Source: Lentzea waywayandensis
GTDB lineage: Bacteria; Actinomycetota; Actinomycetes; Mycobacteriales; Pseudonocardiaceae
Reading direction: 5' to 3'
Length of the DNA: 64,000 bases
Assembly: GCF_900115955.1 (NCBI RefSeq)
Contig: NZ_FOYL01000002.1
Span: 744,001 to 808,000 of the forward strand
The position numbers and the translations under genes are program-made. Below are positions 17,430-24,797 of the stretch, in pieces (the stretch's first letter is position 1; every line of letters starts with the position of its first letter). The notes below the pieces were generated by a model, which saw only the letters and a list, made by a program, of their open reading frames with translations, was not told where the DNA came from and ran no database searches.

Positions 17430-18284
17430 TTGAAGACGCGCACTCGGCTTGCCCTAGCGAGCCTCACCTCCACCGCCGCGGTGGTCATCGCGTTCATCGT
17501 CCCCACGACGCCCGCGATCGCCCACGGCACGATGTCCGATCCGGCCAGCCGGGTCTACACGTGCAAGAACGAGGGCCCGGAGACCCCGAAGTCCGACGCA
17601 TGCAAGGCGGCCGTCGCCGCCGGTGGCACGCAGGCGTACTACGACTGGAACGAGGTCTCGCTGCTCGAGGCCGGCGGGCGTCACCGCCAGCTCATCCCGG
17701 ACGGCAAGCTGTGCAGCGCGGGCCGCGACAAGTACCGGGGTCTCGACCTGCAACGCGCCGACTGGCCCGCCAAGCGGGTCTCGGCCGGGCCGCTGACCGT
17801 GACCTACCACGCGTCGGCACCGCACTCGAACAGCAACTTCGAGTTCTACATCACCAGGGAAGGCTGGAACCCGACGCAGCCGCTGCGCTGGTCGGACCTC
17901 GTGCACCTGCAGACGTTCAACGGCCAGAACCCCAGCACGTTCACGAACTGGACGCTGAACCTCCCCGGCCGTTCCGGGCGCCACATCCTCTACTCGATCT
18001 GGCAGCGCGTGGTCGGCAGCAACGAGGCCTTCTACACGTGCTCGGACGTCGACTTCGGCGGCGGCAGCACGCCTCCTCCGACCACGACGACCACCACGCC
18101 CCCGCCGACCACGACCACCACGACGACTCCCCCGCCCGCCGGTGGAACGTGGGCAGCGGGCACGACCTACTCGATCGGCAACCGCGTCACCTACAACGGT
18201 GTGAACTACGAGTGCCAGCTCGCGCACACCGCCCTCGCCGGGTGGGAGCCGCCGAACACGCCCGCCCTGTGGCGACGCCTCTGA
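17430..18284 (+). CDS. AA10 lytic polysaccharide monooxygenase with CBM5/12
   Basis: A 284-aa secreted copper enzyme. TTG 17430 has GGAGG four bases upstream. The signal peptide (residues 1-31, ...TPAIA) leaves His32 as the mature N-terminus (HGTMSDPASR). With His132 (APHSN) it supplies the copper histidine brace, and NEAFYTC near the end provides the axial Phe. The catalytic domain ends near residue 213, a Pro/Thr linker follows, and residues 238-284 form a CBM5/12 chitin-binding module (WAAGTTYSIGNRVTYNGVNYECQ...LWRRL). The enzyme cleaves crystalline chitin oxidatively, and the CBM supports chitin over cellulose. The DUF305 gene is directly coupled downstream. Confidence 0.93.
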   Translation: MKTRTRLALASLTSTAAVVIAFIVPTTPAIAHGTMSDPASRVYTCKNEGPETPKSDACKAAVAAGGTQAYYDWNEVSLLEAGGRHRQLIPDGKLCSAGRDKYRGLDLQRADWPAKRVSAGPLTVTYHASAPHSNSNFEFYITREGWNPTQPLRWSDLVHLQTFNGQNPSTFTNWTLNLPGRSGRHILYSIWQRVVGSNEAFYTCSDVDFGGGSTPPPTTTTTTPPPTTTTTTTPPPAGGTWAAGTTYSIGNRVTYNGVNYECQLAHTALAGWEPPNTPALWRRL

Positions 18285-18817
18285 TGCGGTTCCTGTTGCT
18301 GGTGCTCGCCTTCATGGTGTCCGGCTGCGCGACCACGCAGCCGGACGCCGTGTTGCGCGGCGATCCGCTGGACGTGATGTTCCTGCAGATGATGCTCCCG
18401 CATCATGAGCAGGGAGTGGAGATGGTCGCCCTCGCGAAAGACCGTGCCCAGAACGAGGAACTGCGCATGCTCGCGGCCGCGATCGAGCAGACCCAGGCGA
18501 CCGAGGTCGGCACGATGAAGGACTGGCTGACGTCGTGGGGCGAGCCTTTGACGGCACCACCGGACTCCCATTCGGGCCACGGCGGCATGCGGCAGTCCGA
18601 TCCCGAGGAGGTGGCGAGGTTGTCCGCGCTGCGCGGCGCGGAGTTCGACCAGCGCCTGCTCAACGTCATGATCGCCCACCAGGACGACGCCGTGCAGATG
18701 GCGCGCTGGGAGACGGGCAGCGGCGCCAACCGGGAGGTGAAGGATCTCGCGGACCGGATCGACAAGTCCCGCACCGCGCAGATCGGCATGATGAAGAAGT
18801 TCCTCGACAGGGCGTAG
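18284..18817 (+). CDS. DUF305 lipoprotein coupled to the LPMO gene
   Basis: A 177-aa protein from ATG 18284, whose first base is the last base of the LPMO stop (TGATG). It has a lipoprotein signal (MVSGC, Cys15) and two DUF305 helical halves, each with a His/Met-rich helix: MMLPHHEQGVEMV and MIAHQDDAVQMA. A linker with HSGHGGM lies between them. Some DUF305 proteins, such as cyanobacterial CopM, bind copper. Location outside the membrane and coupling to a copper-dependent LPMO suggest copper delivery or scavenging for it. That role is inference. Confidence 0.85.
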   Translation: MRFLLLVLAFMVSGCATTQPDAVLRGDPLDVMFLQMMLPHHEQGVEMVALAKDRAQNEELRMLAAAIEQTQATEVGTMKDWLTSWGEPLTAPPDSHSGHGGMRQSDPEEVARLSALRGAEFDQRLLNVMIAHQDDAVQMARWETGSGANREVKDLADRIDKSRTAQIGMMKKFLDRA

Positions 18818-18835
18818 CGCGGCACCGTGCGGGGC

Positions 18836-18928
18836 GTGGACCACAAGGGCTACCGCCGTCGCACCGACGACTACTACGCCGAGAGGTACCGGTTGATGCC
18901 ACTAGGCGCAATAGGCTGGCGCGCATGA
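18836..18928 (+). CDS. Possible 30-codon small ORF
   Basis: GTG 18836 opens a 30-codon frame (MDHKGYRRRTDDYYAERYRL...) rich in Tyr and Arg. It ends in a TGA that overlaps the ATG of the next VOC gene as ATGA. It may be a real small protein or only a translational leader. There is no homology that I can recognise. Confidence 0.25.
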   Translation: MDHKGYRRRTDDYYAERYRLMPLGAIGWRA

Positions 18929-19296
18929 CATCCGTGTTGCAGAACGTGGCGATCGACTGCGCGAACGCCTACGAGCTGGCGCTGTTCTGGAGCAAGGTCA
19001 CCGGTCGCCCGCTGCATCCCGACGACAAACCGGGCGACCGGGAGACCGAGGTGCTGCTGGCCGAGGGCCCGGTCCTGTACTTCAACGAGGTGCCGGAGCC
19101 GAAGACGGTGAAGAACCGCCTCCACCTGTGCCTGCGCCCGGACACCTCACGTGACGAGGAGGTCGAACGCCTGCTGGGCCTCGGCGCGACGTTCGTCGGC
19201 GATCACCGCAACCCCGACGGGACCGGCTGGGCGATCCTGGCCGATCCCGAGGGCAACGAGTTCTGCGTGCTGCGTGGCGAGTCCGAACGCGCCTAG
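18925..19296 (+). CDS. VOC-family protein (glyoxalase-like)
   Basis: A 123-aa single-domain VOC protein of the Glyoxalase_6 type (LALFWSKVTGRPLHP, LLAEGPVLYFNEVPEPKTVKNRLHLCLRP, WAILADPEGNEFCVL). The motif DPEGNEFC near the end is characteristic. Enzyme activity is unknown. Its TAG overlaps the TAG of the converging STAS gene (CTAG at 19293-19296). Confidence 0.8.
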   Translation: MTSVLQNVAIDCANAYELALFWSKVTGRPLHPDDKPGDRETEVLLAEGPVLYFNEVPEPKTVKNRLHLCLRPDTSRDEEVERLLGLGATFVGDHRNPDGTGWAILADPEGNEFCVLRGESERA

Positions 19297-19655
19297 GCCG
19301 GCGCCATCGCCTCCAGCACGCTGGATCGCACGCCCAGCACGCTCATCAGTTCGAGCGCCTGCAACGGCCGCAGCACCGCCGCGGTGTTCGCGACGATCAC
19401 GAGCGCGCTGCCGCGCCGCAGGCAGAGGTCCTGGTGGTCGAGCAGCAGGCCGATGCCCTGGGCACCGAGGAAACGCACGCCGCTCAGGTCCAGCACGACG
19501 GACGCGGGTGGGGCGACCTCTCGCACCGCCTCACCGAGGCAGTCGGACAGGTTCTGGGCCGTCGAGACGTCGATCTCGCCGGCGACCCGTACGAGGACGG
19601 TGTCGCCCAGTCTCTCGCGGGTGGAGCGGAAGGGGACTTGACCGTTGGGGAGCAC
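19293..19655 (-). CDS. STAS-domain anti-anti-sigma-like protein lacking the phospho-serine
   Basis: A 120-aa STAS protein. GTG 19655 is preferred because TGGAGG lies six bases before it. The fold signature is VLVRVAGEIDVSTAQNLSDCL then VVLDLSGVRFLGAQGIGLLL. In SpoIIAA/RsbV-type antagonists the second motif reads FL(D/G)S(S/A)GL, where Ser is phosphorylated by the cognate anti-sigma kinase. Here the position is Ala (LGAQGI). It diverges from a MEDS/HATPase gene, so the two may form a partner-switching pair with an unusual, non-phosphorylatable antagonist. Confidence 0.82.
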   Translation of the reverse strand: MLPNGQVPFRSTRERLGDTVLVRVAGEIDVSTAQNLSDCLGEAVREVAPPASVVLDLSGVRFLGAQGIGLLLDHQDLCLRRGSALVIVANTAAVLRPLQALELMSVLGVRSSVLEAMAPA

Positions 19656-19767
19656 GCGGCAACCTCCAGTAGGGACGGCACGCACGACCGTCACACGGGC
19701 TGGCTGCTCAACCCAACTGGAACGGTATCGCAGTTCAAGGCCGACAGCGCGCGTAGCATCGGTTCTC

Positions 19768-20688
19768 GTGACCGGTTTCTTCCACGAGACCGCCTTCTAC
19801 GGCTCAGACGACGACTTCCTCGCGCACGCTGTGCCGTTCCTCGAGAACGGCCTGCGCGCCGGAGAGCCGTCGGTCGTGGCGTGCGCCGAGCAGAACACCG
19901 CTCTGCTGCGCGGAGCGCTCGGCCGCGACACCGCGGTGACGTACATGCCGGGCGCGGACCAGTACGCCCGGCCGTCCGAGGCCATCGCCAGCTACCGGGA
20001 ACTGTTCGCGGAACACACCGCGTCCGGTGCCCAGCAGATGCGCGTGGTCGGCGACGTGCCGCACCCCGGCATGGGCGCGCCGTGGGACTGGTGGGCCCGT
20101 TACGAGGCCGCCGTGAACCTGGCCTACGCCGAGTTCCCGGTGTGGGGCCTGTGCCCGTACGACACCAGGACCACGCCGGCCGACGTGCTGGCCGACGTCG
20201 TGCGCACGCATCCCAACATCTCCGTCGCGCCGGGGACGCACGAACCGAACCCCGGCTACCGCGAGGGTCTCGCCGGGTCGGCGCAGGTCCCGGACGTGCT
20301 GGAACACCGCTCCCCGCTGGTCGAGCTCGTCGACCCGTCCGCCCGCAGCGTGCGCGAGGCCGTGGGAACGGCGATCGGCGCGATAGGCCTGACCGAGGAC
20401 GACGCGCACGACGTGGTCTACGCGGCCAGCGAGATCGTCACGAACGGCCTGACGCACGGCGTCACGCCGGTCCGGTTTCGGCTGTGGTCGGACGACTCAC
20501 GGGTCGTGGTGACGGTGACCGATCGGGGCACCGGCCCGTCCGACCCGCTGGCCGGCCTGATGCCGACAGCCGAGACGTTGTCCGCCGGGCTCGGGCTGTG
20601 GATCCTGCACCGCACCTGCGACTACGTGTCGATGGGGCGCGACGAGGACGGATTCACCGTACGGGTGAGCATCGGCGGTCAGAGGTAA
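19768..20688 (+). CDS. MEDS sensor with C-terminal RsbW-like ATPase
   Basis: A 306-aa protein from GTG 19768. Residues 1-170 match the MEDS domain (GFFHETAFYGSDDDFLAHAVPFLENGLRAGEPSVVACAEQNTALLRGAL). The C-terminal 130 residues form a GHKL ATPase of the anti-sigma kinase type: N box EIVTNGLTHG, then VTVTDRGTGPSDP and GLGLWILHRTCD. It probably senses a ligand or redox state and acts as an anti-sigma factor or kinase. The adjacent divergent STAS gene is the natural partner. It ends four bases before the converging stress-protein gene. Confidence 0.85.
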   Translation: MTGFFHETAFYGSDDDFLAHAVPFLENGLRAGEPSVVACAEQNTALLRGALGRDTAVTYMPGADQYARPSEAIASYRELFAEHTASGAQQMRVVGDVPHPGMGAPWDWWARYEAAVNLAYAEFPVWGLCPYDTRTTPADVLADVVRTHPNISVAPGTHEPNPGYREGLAGSAQVPDVLEHRSPLVELVDPSARSVREAVGTAIGAIGLTEDDAHDVVYAASEIVTNGLTHGVTPVRFRLWSDDSRVVVTVTDRGTGPSDPLAGLMPTAETLSAGLGLWILHRTCDYVSMGRDEDGFTVRVSIGGQR

Positions 20689-20692
20689 GGGC

Positions 20693-21148
20693 TCAGAGCA
20701 CGTACTTCGCCGCCCGCGCCGCCTGCTCCTTGTCGACGTGCACCTCGTACCGCCGCGCCTGCAGGGTCATGACGCTCGCGAAGTCACGGCGTCCGCGCGT
20801 GCTCCAGTGCGCCACGAACCCGAAGACGGCGCCCCAGAACGCGCCGACCGCGAGGCTGATGAACACGAACCAGGCCCAGGTCTGGCCTGCGGTGAAGAGG
20901 CCGAAGAGCAGGCCGATGAACACACCGAACCAGGCACCGCTGGCCGCGCCCGCCACCGCGGCACGGCCTCGCGTCATGCGCCCGGTCACCTGCTCGACCG
21001 TCCGGACCCCGTCACCGATGATCCGCACGCTCTCCACCGGGAAGCCGTCGTCTGACATCCGGTCCACGAGCCGCTGGGCGTCGAGGTAGTCCGGGTAGCT
21101 CGCCAGCAGGGACGACTCGGTCTGGGTCACTTCGTGCTTGATGTCCAC
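20693..21148 (-). CDS. YflT/GSP17M-like general stress membrane protein
   Basis: A 151-aa protein from GTG 21148. An N-terminal domain of the general stress protein 17M type (LASYPDYLDAQRLVDRMSDDGFPVESVRIIGDGVRTVEQVTGRMTRGRAA) is followed by a glycine-rich two-helix membrane hairpin (GAWFGVFIGLLFGLF, WFVFISLAVGAFWGAVFGFVA). A short tail (MTLQARRYEVHVDKEQA) closes it. It is probably part of a sigma-B-like stress response, given the STAS/MEDS neighbours. Its 5' end overlaps the next upstream ORF by 22 bp. Confidence 0.75.
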   Translation of the reverse strand: MDIKHEVTQTESSLLASYPDYLDAQRLVDRMSDDGFPVESVRIIGDGVRTVEQVTGRMTRGRAAVAGAASGAWFGVFIGLLFGLFTAGQTWAWFVFISLAVGAFWGAVFGFVAHWSTRGRRDFASVMTLQARRYEVHVDKEQAARAAKYVL

Positions 21149-21483
21149 CTCTGCCGGTTACCCGCGATCACCGGCGACGAATCGCGCATGATCACCGCGG
21201 GTAACCGGGCGAGCAGGCGGTGGGCGACCGTCAGCAACGTCCGCGCCTCCATCCGCTCGCCGTGGCCGAGGTGCTCGCCGGCGGCCTGGACGCTCGCCAG
21301 AACGTGCGGCTGCACCTCGGCGTCGATCGCCGCGCACCCGTCCAGCGCCTCGTTCAGGATCTCGCGGGCCCGTTCCGCCTCGATGTCGGTGAGCGCGGTG
21401 CACACGGCGTTGTCGAGCTTCTCCACCGCGTTCACGCGCAGCTGCCGCAACGAGGTCTCGTCTAGTTCGGTGGTCACGATCAT
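21127..21483 (-). CDS. Hypothetical helical protein
   Basis: A 118-aa, mostly alpha-helical, acidic protein (LRQLRVNAVEKLDNAVCTALTDIEAERAREILNEALDGCAAIDAEV...). It contains HVLASVQAAGEHLGHGERMEARTLLTVAHRLL, which suggests a helical bundle. No family is recognised. It lies directly upstream of and overlapping the YflT-like gene, so it is probably translated from the same stress transcript. Confidence 0.6.
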   Translation of the reverse strand: MIVTTELDETSLRQLRVNAVEKLDNAVCTALTDIEAERAREILNEALDGCAAIDAEVQPHVLASVQAAGEHLGHGERMEARTLLTVAHRLLARLPAVIMRDSSPVIAGNRQRWTSSTK

Positions 21484-21559
21484 CGCCTGCCTTCACAGCC
21501 GGATACCTCGCGCCGACTGCTTGACGCCCCGAGCACTCATACCCGGCGCGAGAGGCCGC

Positions 21560-21736
21560 TCAAACAACCTGCCGCAGCTCCCGATCGCACGCGATCAGGT
21601 GTTCCCACGTGCGGCCGCGCTGGCTCGGTGGTGCCGAACCGTCCGCGGTGCAGATCGGGTAGACCAGACCGAAGGGGACGGGTTGGTCGAACTCGTCTCC
21701 GGTGTGGACGTCGACCAGATGACGCACGTGTGCCAT
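21560..21736 (-). CDS. Small hypothetical protein
   Basis: A 58-aa ORF. ATG 21736 has AAGGAG eight bases upstream; a GTG three codons earlier overlaps that site and is less likely. It begins MAHVRHLVDVHTGDEFDQPVPFGL and contains one Cys (YPICTADG). No motif is recognised. The good ribosome site favours a real gene. It precedes the 118-aa stress-associated ORF by 76 bp. Confidence 0.5.
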   Translation of the reverse strand: MAHVRHLVDVHTGDEFDQPVPFGLVYPICTADGSAPPSQRGRTWEHLIACDRELRQVV

Positions 21737-21860
21737 CGAGACCACTCCTTCGCACGGATTGCGGAGCCAGCGGGTCCGGGATCACCGAATACCCCGTGAG
21801 CTGCGCGAACAAGCCTGTCAGCGTTGCGACATAAGAGTGAAACAATCCATCCTCAGTGGA

Positions 21861-23639
21861 CTAGCGCGCCGTGATCGTGAGGGTGAGGGTGCCGTCGTGC
21901 GGGACGGTGAGGATCTGCATGCGACGGCCGGGATAGGTGATCGTGGACGCCGGCCGCAGCTGCGGATCCAGTGGCCGCGCCCAGTCGAACCGGATCACGG
22001 TCCGGCCGCGGGTGAGCGTGAGGCCGCGCGAGTCGAGCGCCACCGTGTCGGAATCCCTTACGACCAAAGGAATCTGCTCGGTGGCGGCGGACTGGGCGCG
22101 CACCGACCGGACGATCCGGTCGCCCACCGTCACCTCGGTCACCACCGAGCCGGACGGCGTGCGGTAGCGGAACCGGTACGGCTCACCACCGAGGAACTCC
22201 GCCTGCTGCGGGCCGTTCGAGTCGGGCACCTGGCCGGGGAAGACGGTGGCCCAGCACGCGTGGTTGTTGTTGTTCATCGACTGCACCAGCGTGCCCGCCA
22301 CCGGGTGCCACAGGAACGTCAACCCGGTGCGCGCCAACGAGGTCGCGCGGCGGGCACCGAAGTAGCCGCCGACGTACCACCGTGGACGCCGCACGAACAG
22401 GAAGTCCTGTCCCTGATCGCTGCGCCGCTCGGTGAAGTGCGCGCGCTGGTACGGCAACCGTGCGATCGCCGCCGTCCGCTCGGCACGGCTCGGGTAGCGC
22501 TCGCCATAGATCGCGTGGGCCAGGATGCGCGGTGACGTGTCGGGCTTGGTCAACGCGGGCACCGGGGCGGACGAGGCCGCCCACGCGGCCCGTGCGGCCG
22601 CCATGTCCTCGCGACTGGACACGAACGCGGCCAGGTTCGGTACCTCCGCCACGAACTGGGCGTTGAGCACGGTCCGTTCGGGATCGGGCCGCACGTCGGC
22701 GTAGAACTTCGAGGACGTGCGCGAGTTCGTGGCGATGTTCGCGAACCAGCCGGAGCCGTCCGGTTCGCGCAGCAGGTTGTAGCCGAGCCAGTCGGTGTAC
22801 TTGCGGGTCATGGCGACGAGGTTCGGGTCGCCGGACTGCCGCCAGGCGTCGGCCAGCTCGGGCAGCATGACCTCGAAGTTGTAGTTGGTGTCCGCGCCGG
22901 ACTCCTCGTAGAAGAACCCGGCGGGGCTCTGGCCGACCGTGGTCAGCCGCCGGAACGCCTCGGTGAGTCGCTGTCGCAGCGCGGGATCGGGGTCCTGCTT
23001 CAACGCGAGCGCCGAGCCCGCGAGCCCGGAGGTGGTCTGGTTGGCCCAGGTGAGCGGTGACTGCCAGACCGTGCCGTTCGACGGGTCGAGGAACCAGGTC
23101 ACGGCCCTGCGCAGCGCGGCGGTGATCTGCGCCTGCCGGGACGGCAGCACTCCGGCGCGCTTGAGCAACGCGTTCGTCTTGCTCAGATAGCCCATGGCGA
23201 ACCCGGTCGCCGCCAGCGAGTGCTGGTCGGGCGAGTACTCCGGCCACGACCCGTCGGCGTGCTGGAGCCCGAGGTAGTGGCCGAGCCCGGCGTCCAGCGC
23301 GGCGAGCACCAGGCTGTTGCCGCGGTACGGGTTCCACGAGCGGGACTGCGTCGCGAACCACGCCAGCGTGTAGACGTGCTCCTGGACGCGGGCGTTGTAC
23401 GAGACGTTCGGGCTGCGCCACCAGCCACCGCCGAAGAAGCCGCTCGAGCTCATGTCGGTGACCATCGGCGAGACGAGCATCAGGTACTGCGCGAACCGCT
23501 GTTCGTCGGGCGCGAAGGCGCGGCGGTCCGGGGTGACGGGTGGGGGCGCGGGCAAGGCGTGCGCCGGCGTGGGCAGGGTGGCGAGCAGTCCGATCGCGGT
23601 GGCACCGGTGATCAGGCTGCGTCGGCTGAATGCGTTCAC
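21861..23639 (-). CDS. Tat-secreted alpha/alpha-toroid carbohydrate-active enzyme (lyase-like), unassigned
   Basis: A 592-aa protein with a twin-arginine signal (SRRSLITGATAIGLLATL, cleavage near ALPAPPP). The first 350 residues are helical with aromatic-rich turns (GWWRSPNVSYNARVQEHVYTLAWFATQ, HADGSWPEYSPDQHSLAATGFAMGYL) as in (alpha/alpha) toroid polysaccharide lyases and hydrolases. The last 200 residues are beta-rich (FLWHPVAGTLVQSMNNNNHACWATVFP), like the beta-sandwich of family 8 or heparinase-type lyases. I cannot name the family or substrate. It is divergent from a LacI regulator and shares its operator region, so it is probably the extracellular depolymerase of this locus. Confidence 0.75.
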   Translation of the reverse strand: MNAFSRRSLITGATAIGLLATLPTPAHALPAPPPVTPDRRAFAPDEQRFAQYLMLVSPMVTDMSSSGFFGGGWWRSPNVSYNARVQEHVYTLAWFATQSRSWNPYRGNSLVLAALDAGLGHYLGLQHADGSWPEYSPDQHSLAATGFAMGYLSKTNALLKRAGVLPSRQAQITAALRRAVTWFLDPSNGTVWQSPLTWANQTTSGLAGSALALKQDPDPALRQRLTEAFRRLTTVGQSPAGFFYEESGADTNYNFEVMLPELADAWRQSGDPNLVAMTRKYTDWLGYNLLREPDGSGWFANIATNSRTSSKFYADVRPDPERTVLNAQFVAEVPNLAAFVSSREDMAAARAAWAASSAPVPALTKPDTSPRILAHAIYGERYPSRAERTAAIARLPYQRAHFTERRSDQGQDFLFVRRPRWYVGGYFGARRATSLARTGLTFLWHPVAGTLVQSMNNNNHACWATVFPGQVPDSNGPQQAEFLGGEPYRFRYRTPSGSVVTEVTVGDRIVRSVRAQSAATEQIPLVVRDSDTVALDSRGLTLTRGRTVIRFDWARPLDPQLRPASTITYPGRRMQILTVPHDGTLTLTITAR

Positions 23640-23696
23640 GGGCCTACCTCCTTGGCGGAGGACACTCGCGCGGCCAGGCGCGGCCCGTCAAGATGC

Positions 23697-23708
23697 TAAT
23701 TCGAATTA
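23697..23708. promoter_or_regulatory. AATTCGAATT palindrome, distal operator
   Basis: TAATTCGAATTA is a perfect 12-bp palindrome. It shares the core AATTCGAATT with the longer palindrome 40 bp away and lies 58-69 bp upstream of the toroid-enzyme start. Its A+T-rich sequence stands out from the surrounding G+C. It is probably a second operator of the LacI protein. Confidence 0.55.
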
Positions 23709-23747
23709 TTACAGGGTTGACGGCAGGACGGGTGCTGACGCAGACTC

Positions 23748-23769
23748 CCTGCCAATTCGAATTGGCAGG
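23748..23769. promoter_or_regulatory. Perfect 22-bp LacI-type operator
   Basis: A perfect 22-bp palindrome with half site CCTGCCAATTC and its exact complement, centred between 23758 and 23759. It ends six bases before the LacI start codon. It shares the AATTCGAATT core with the palindrome at 23697, so the two probably bind the adjacent repressor and control both divergent units. Confidence 0.65.
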
Positions 23770-23775
23770 TGCTCA

Positions 23776-24783
23776 ATGGCCAAGCGGCTCACCCAGCAGG
23801 ACATCGCGCGGATGGCAGGCGTCAGCCAGGCCACGGTGTCGCTGGTGCTCAACAACCGGACCGACGGCGGTGTCCGCATCGCGCCGGAGACCCGCGCACG
23901 GGTCCTGGAGGTCATCCGCAGAACGGGCTACGTCGCGAACCCGATCGCGCGCCGGCTGCACGACCAACGCAACCGCATCCTCGGCGTCTTCACCTACGAG
24001 GCGGTGTTCCCGAGCACCCGCGCGGACTTCTACCAGCCGTTCCTCGAAGGAATCGAGGAGCAGGCCGAGGTGGCCGGCTGCGATCTGCTGCTGTTCACCA
24101 GCGCCAAGGCGACCGAAGGCAAGCGGCGGATCTTCAGCGACGACAGCAGGATCCGCCTCGCCGACGGCTGCGTGCTGCTCGGTCGTTCCATCGACCGCGA
24201 CGACCTCGCGCAGCTCGTGGCGGAGGCCATCCCGTTCGTCTCGATCGGCCGGCGTGACGACGCGGGCGGGCCGGTGCCCCACATCGGCGCCGACTACCGC
24301 GCCGCGGTGCGCGATCTCGTGGACCGTTCGGTAGCCCTGGGTCATCGCAGGTTCGCGTACGTGGGAGCCGGAACAGGTGCGGAGTCGTCGGCCGACCGGC
24401 TGCGCGGGTTCAAGCAAGCCGTTGCCGCACATGGTGTCGAAGGCACGCACGTGCAGTTCGCCGGACTCGGCCAGCTGCTCGACGCGGGCATCACGGCCGT
24501 GCTCGCCGAGGAGGTCTCCGACGGTGCCGCACTCGTGCTCGCCGCCCGCCAGCGCGGCCTGTCGGTCCCCGGCGACCTCTCCGTGCTGACGCTCGGCGCG
24601 GCCACCCGGCCCGCACCGGACGACATCGGGCTCACCGGCTTCCGCATCCCCCGGCGCGAGATGGGCCGCCGCGCGGTGCAGGCACTGACCGAGGTGCTCG
24701 AACACGGCACCACCCCGCAGGAGCTGCTGGCCTGCGAGTTCGTCGAAGGCACCACCCTGGGCCCACGCAGGGCCCAGGGTTGA
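23776..24783 (+). CDS. LacI-family transcriptional regulator
   Basis: A 335-aa repressor from ATG 23776. The helix-turn-helix (LTQQDIARMAGVSQATVSLVLNN, residues 5-27) and hinge helix (NPIARRLHDQRN) are typical. The remainder is a periplasmic-binding-like effector domain (VFTYEAVFPSTRADFYQPFLEGIEEQAEVAG, ALGHRRFAYVGAG). The region before the ATG is open but is operator and intergenic DNA. It probably represses this carbohydrate locus and the divergent secreted enzyme; the inducer is unknown. The next gene follows 14 bases after the stop. Confidence 0.9.
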   Translation: MAKRLTQQDIARMAGVSQATVSLVLNNRTDGGVRIAPETRARVLEVIRRTGYVANPIARRLHDQRNRILGVFTYEAVFPSTRADFYQPFLEGIEEQAEVAGCDLLLFTSAKATEGKRRIFSDDSRIRLADGCVLLGRSIDRDDLAQLVAEAIPFVSIGRRDDAGGPVPHIGADYRAAVRDLVDRSVALGHRRFAYVGAGTGAESSADRLRGFKQAVAAHGVEGTHVQFAGLGQLLDAGITAVLAEEVSDGAALVLAARQRGLSVPGDLSVLTLGAATRPAPDDIGLTGFRIPRREMGRRAVQALTEVLEHGTTPQELLACEFVEGTTLGPRRAQG

Positions 24784-24797
24784 TCAGGAGGAACCTG

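Noticed and set aside
17321-18817. A single 498-codon frame spanning the LPMO region and DUF305
   Set aside because: The first two-thirds is Arg-rich nonsense in the LPMO's alternate frame; only the DUF305 part after ATG 18284 is protein-like.
24780-24797. TTG 24780 as the FAD oxidoreductase start
   Set aside because: The AGGAGG at 24786-24791 fits TTG 24798 and gives a normal Rossmann N-terminus.
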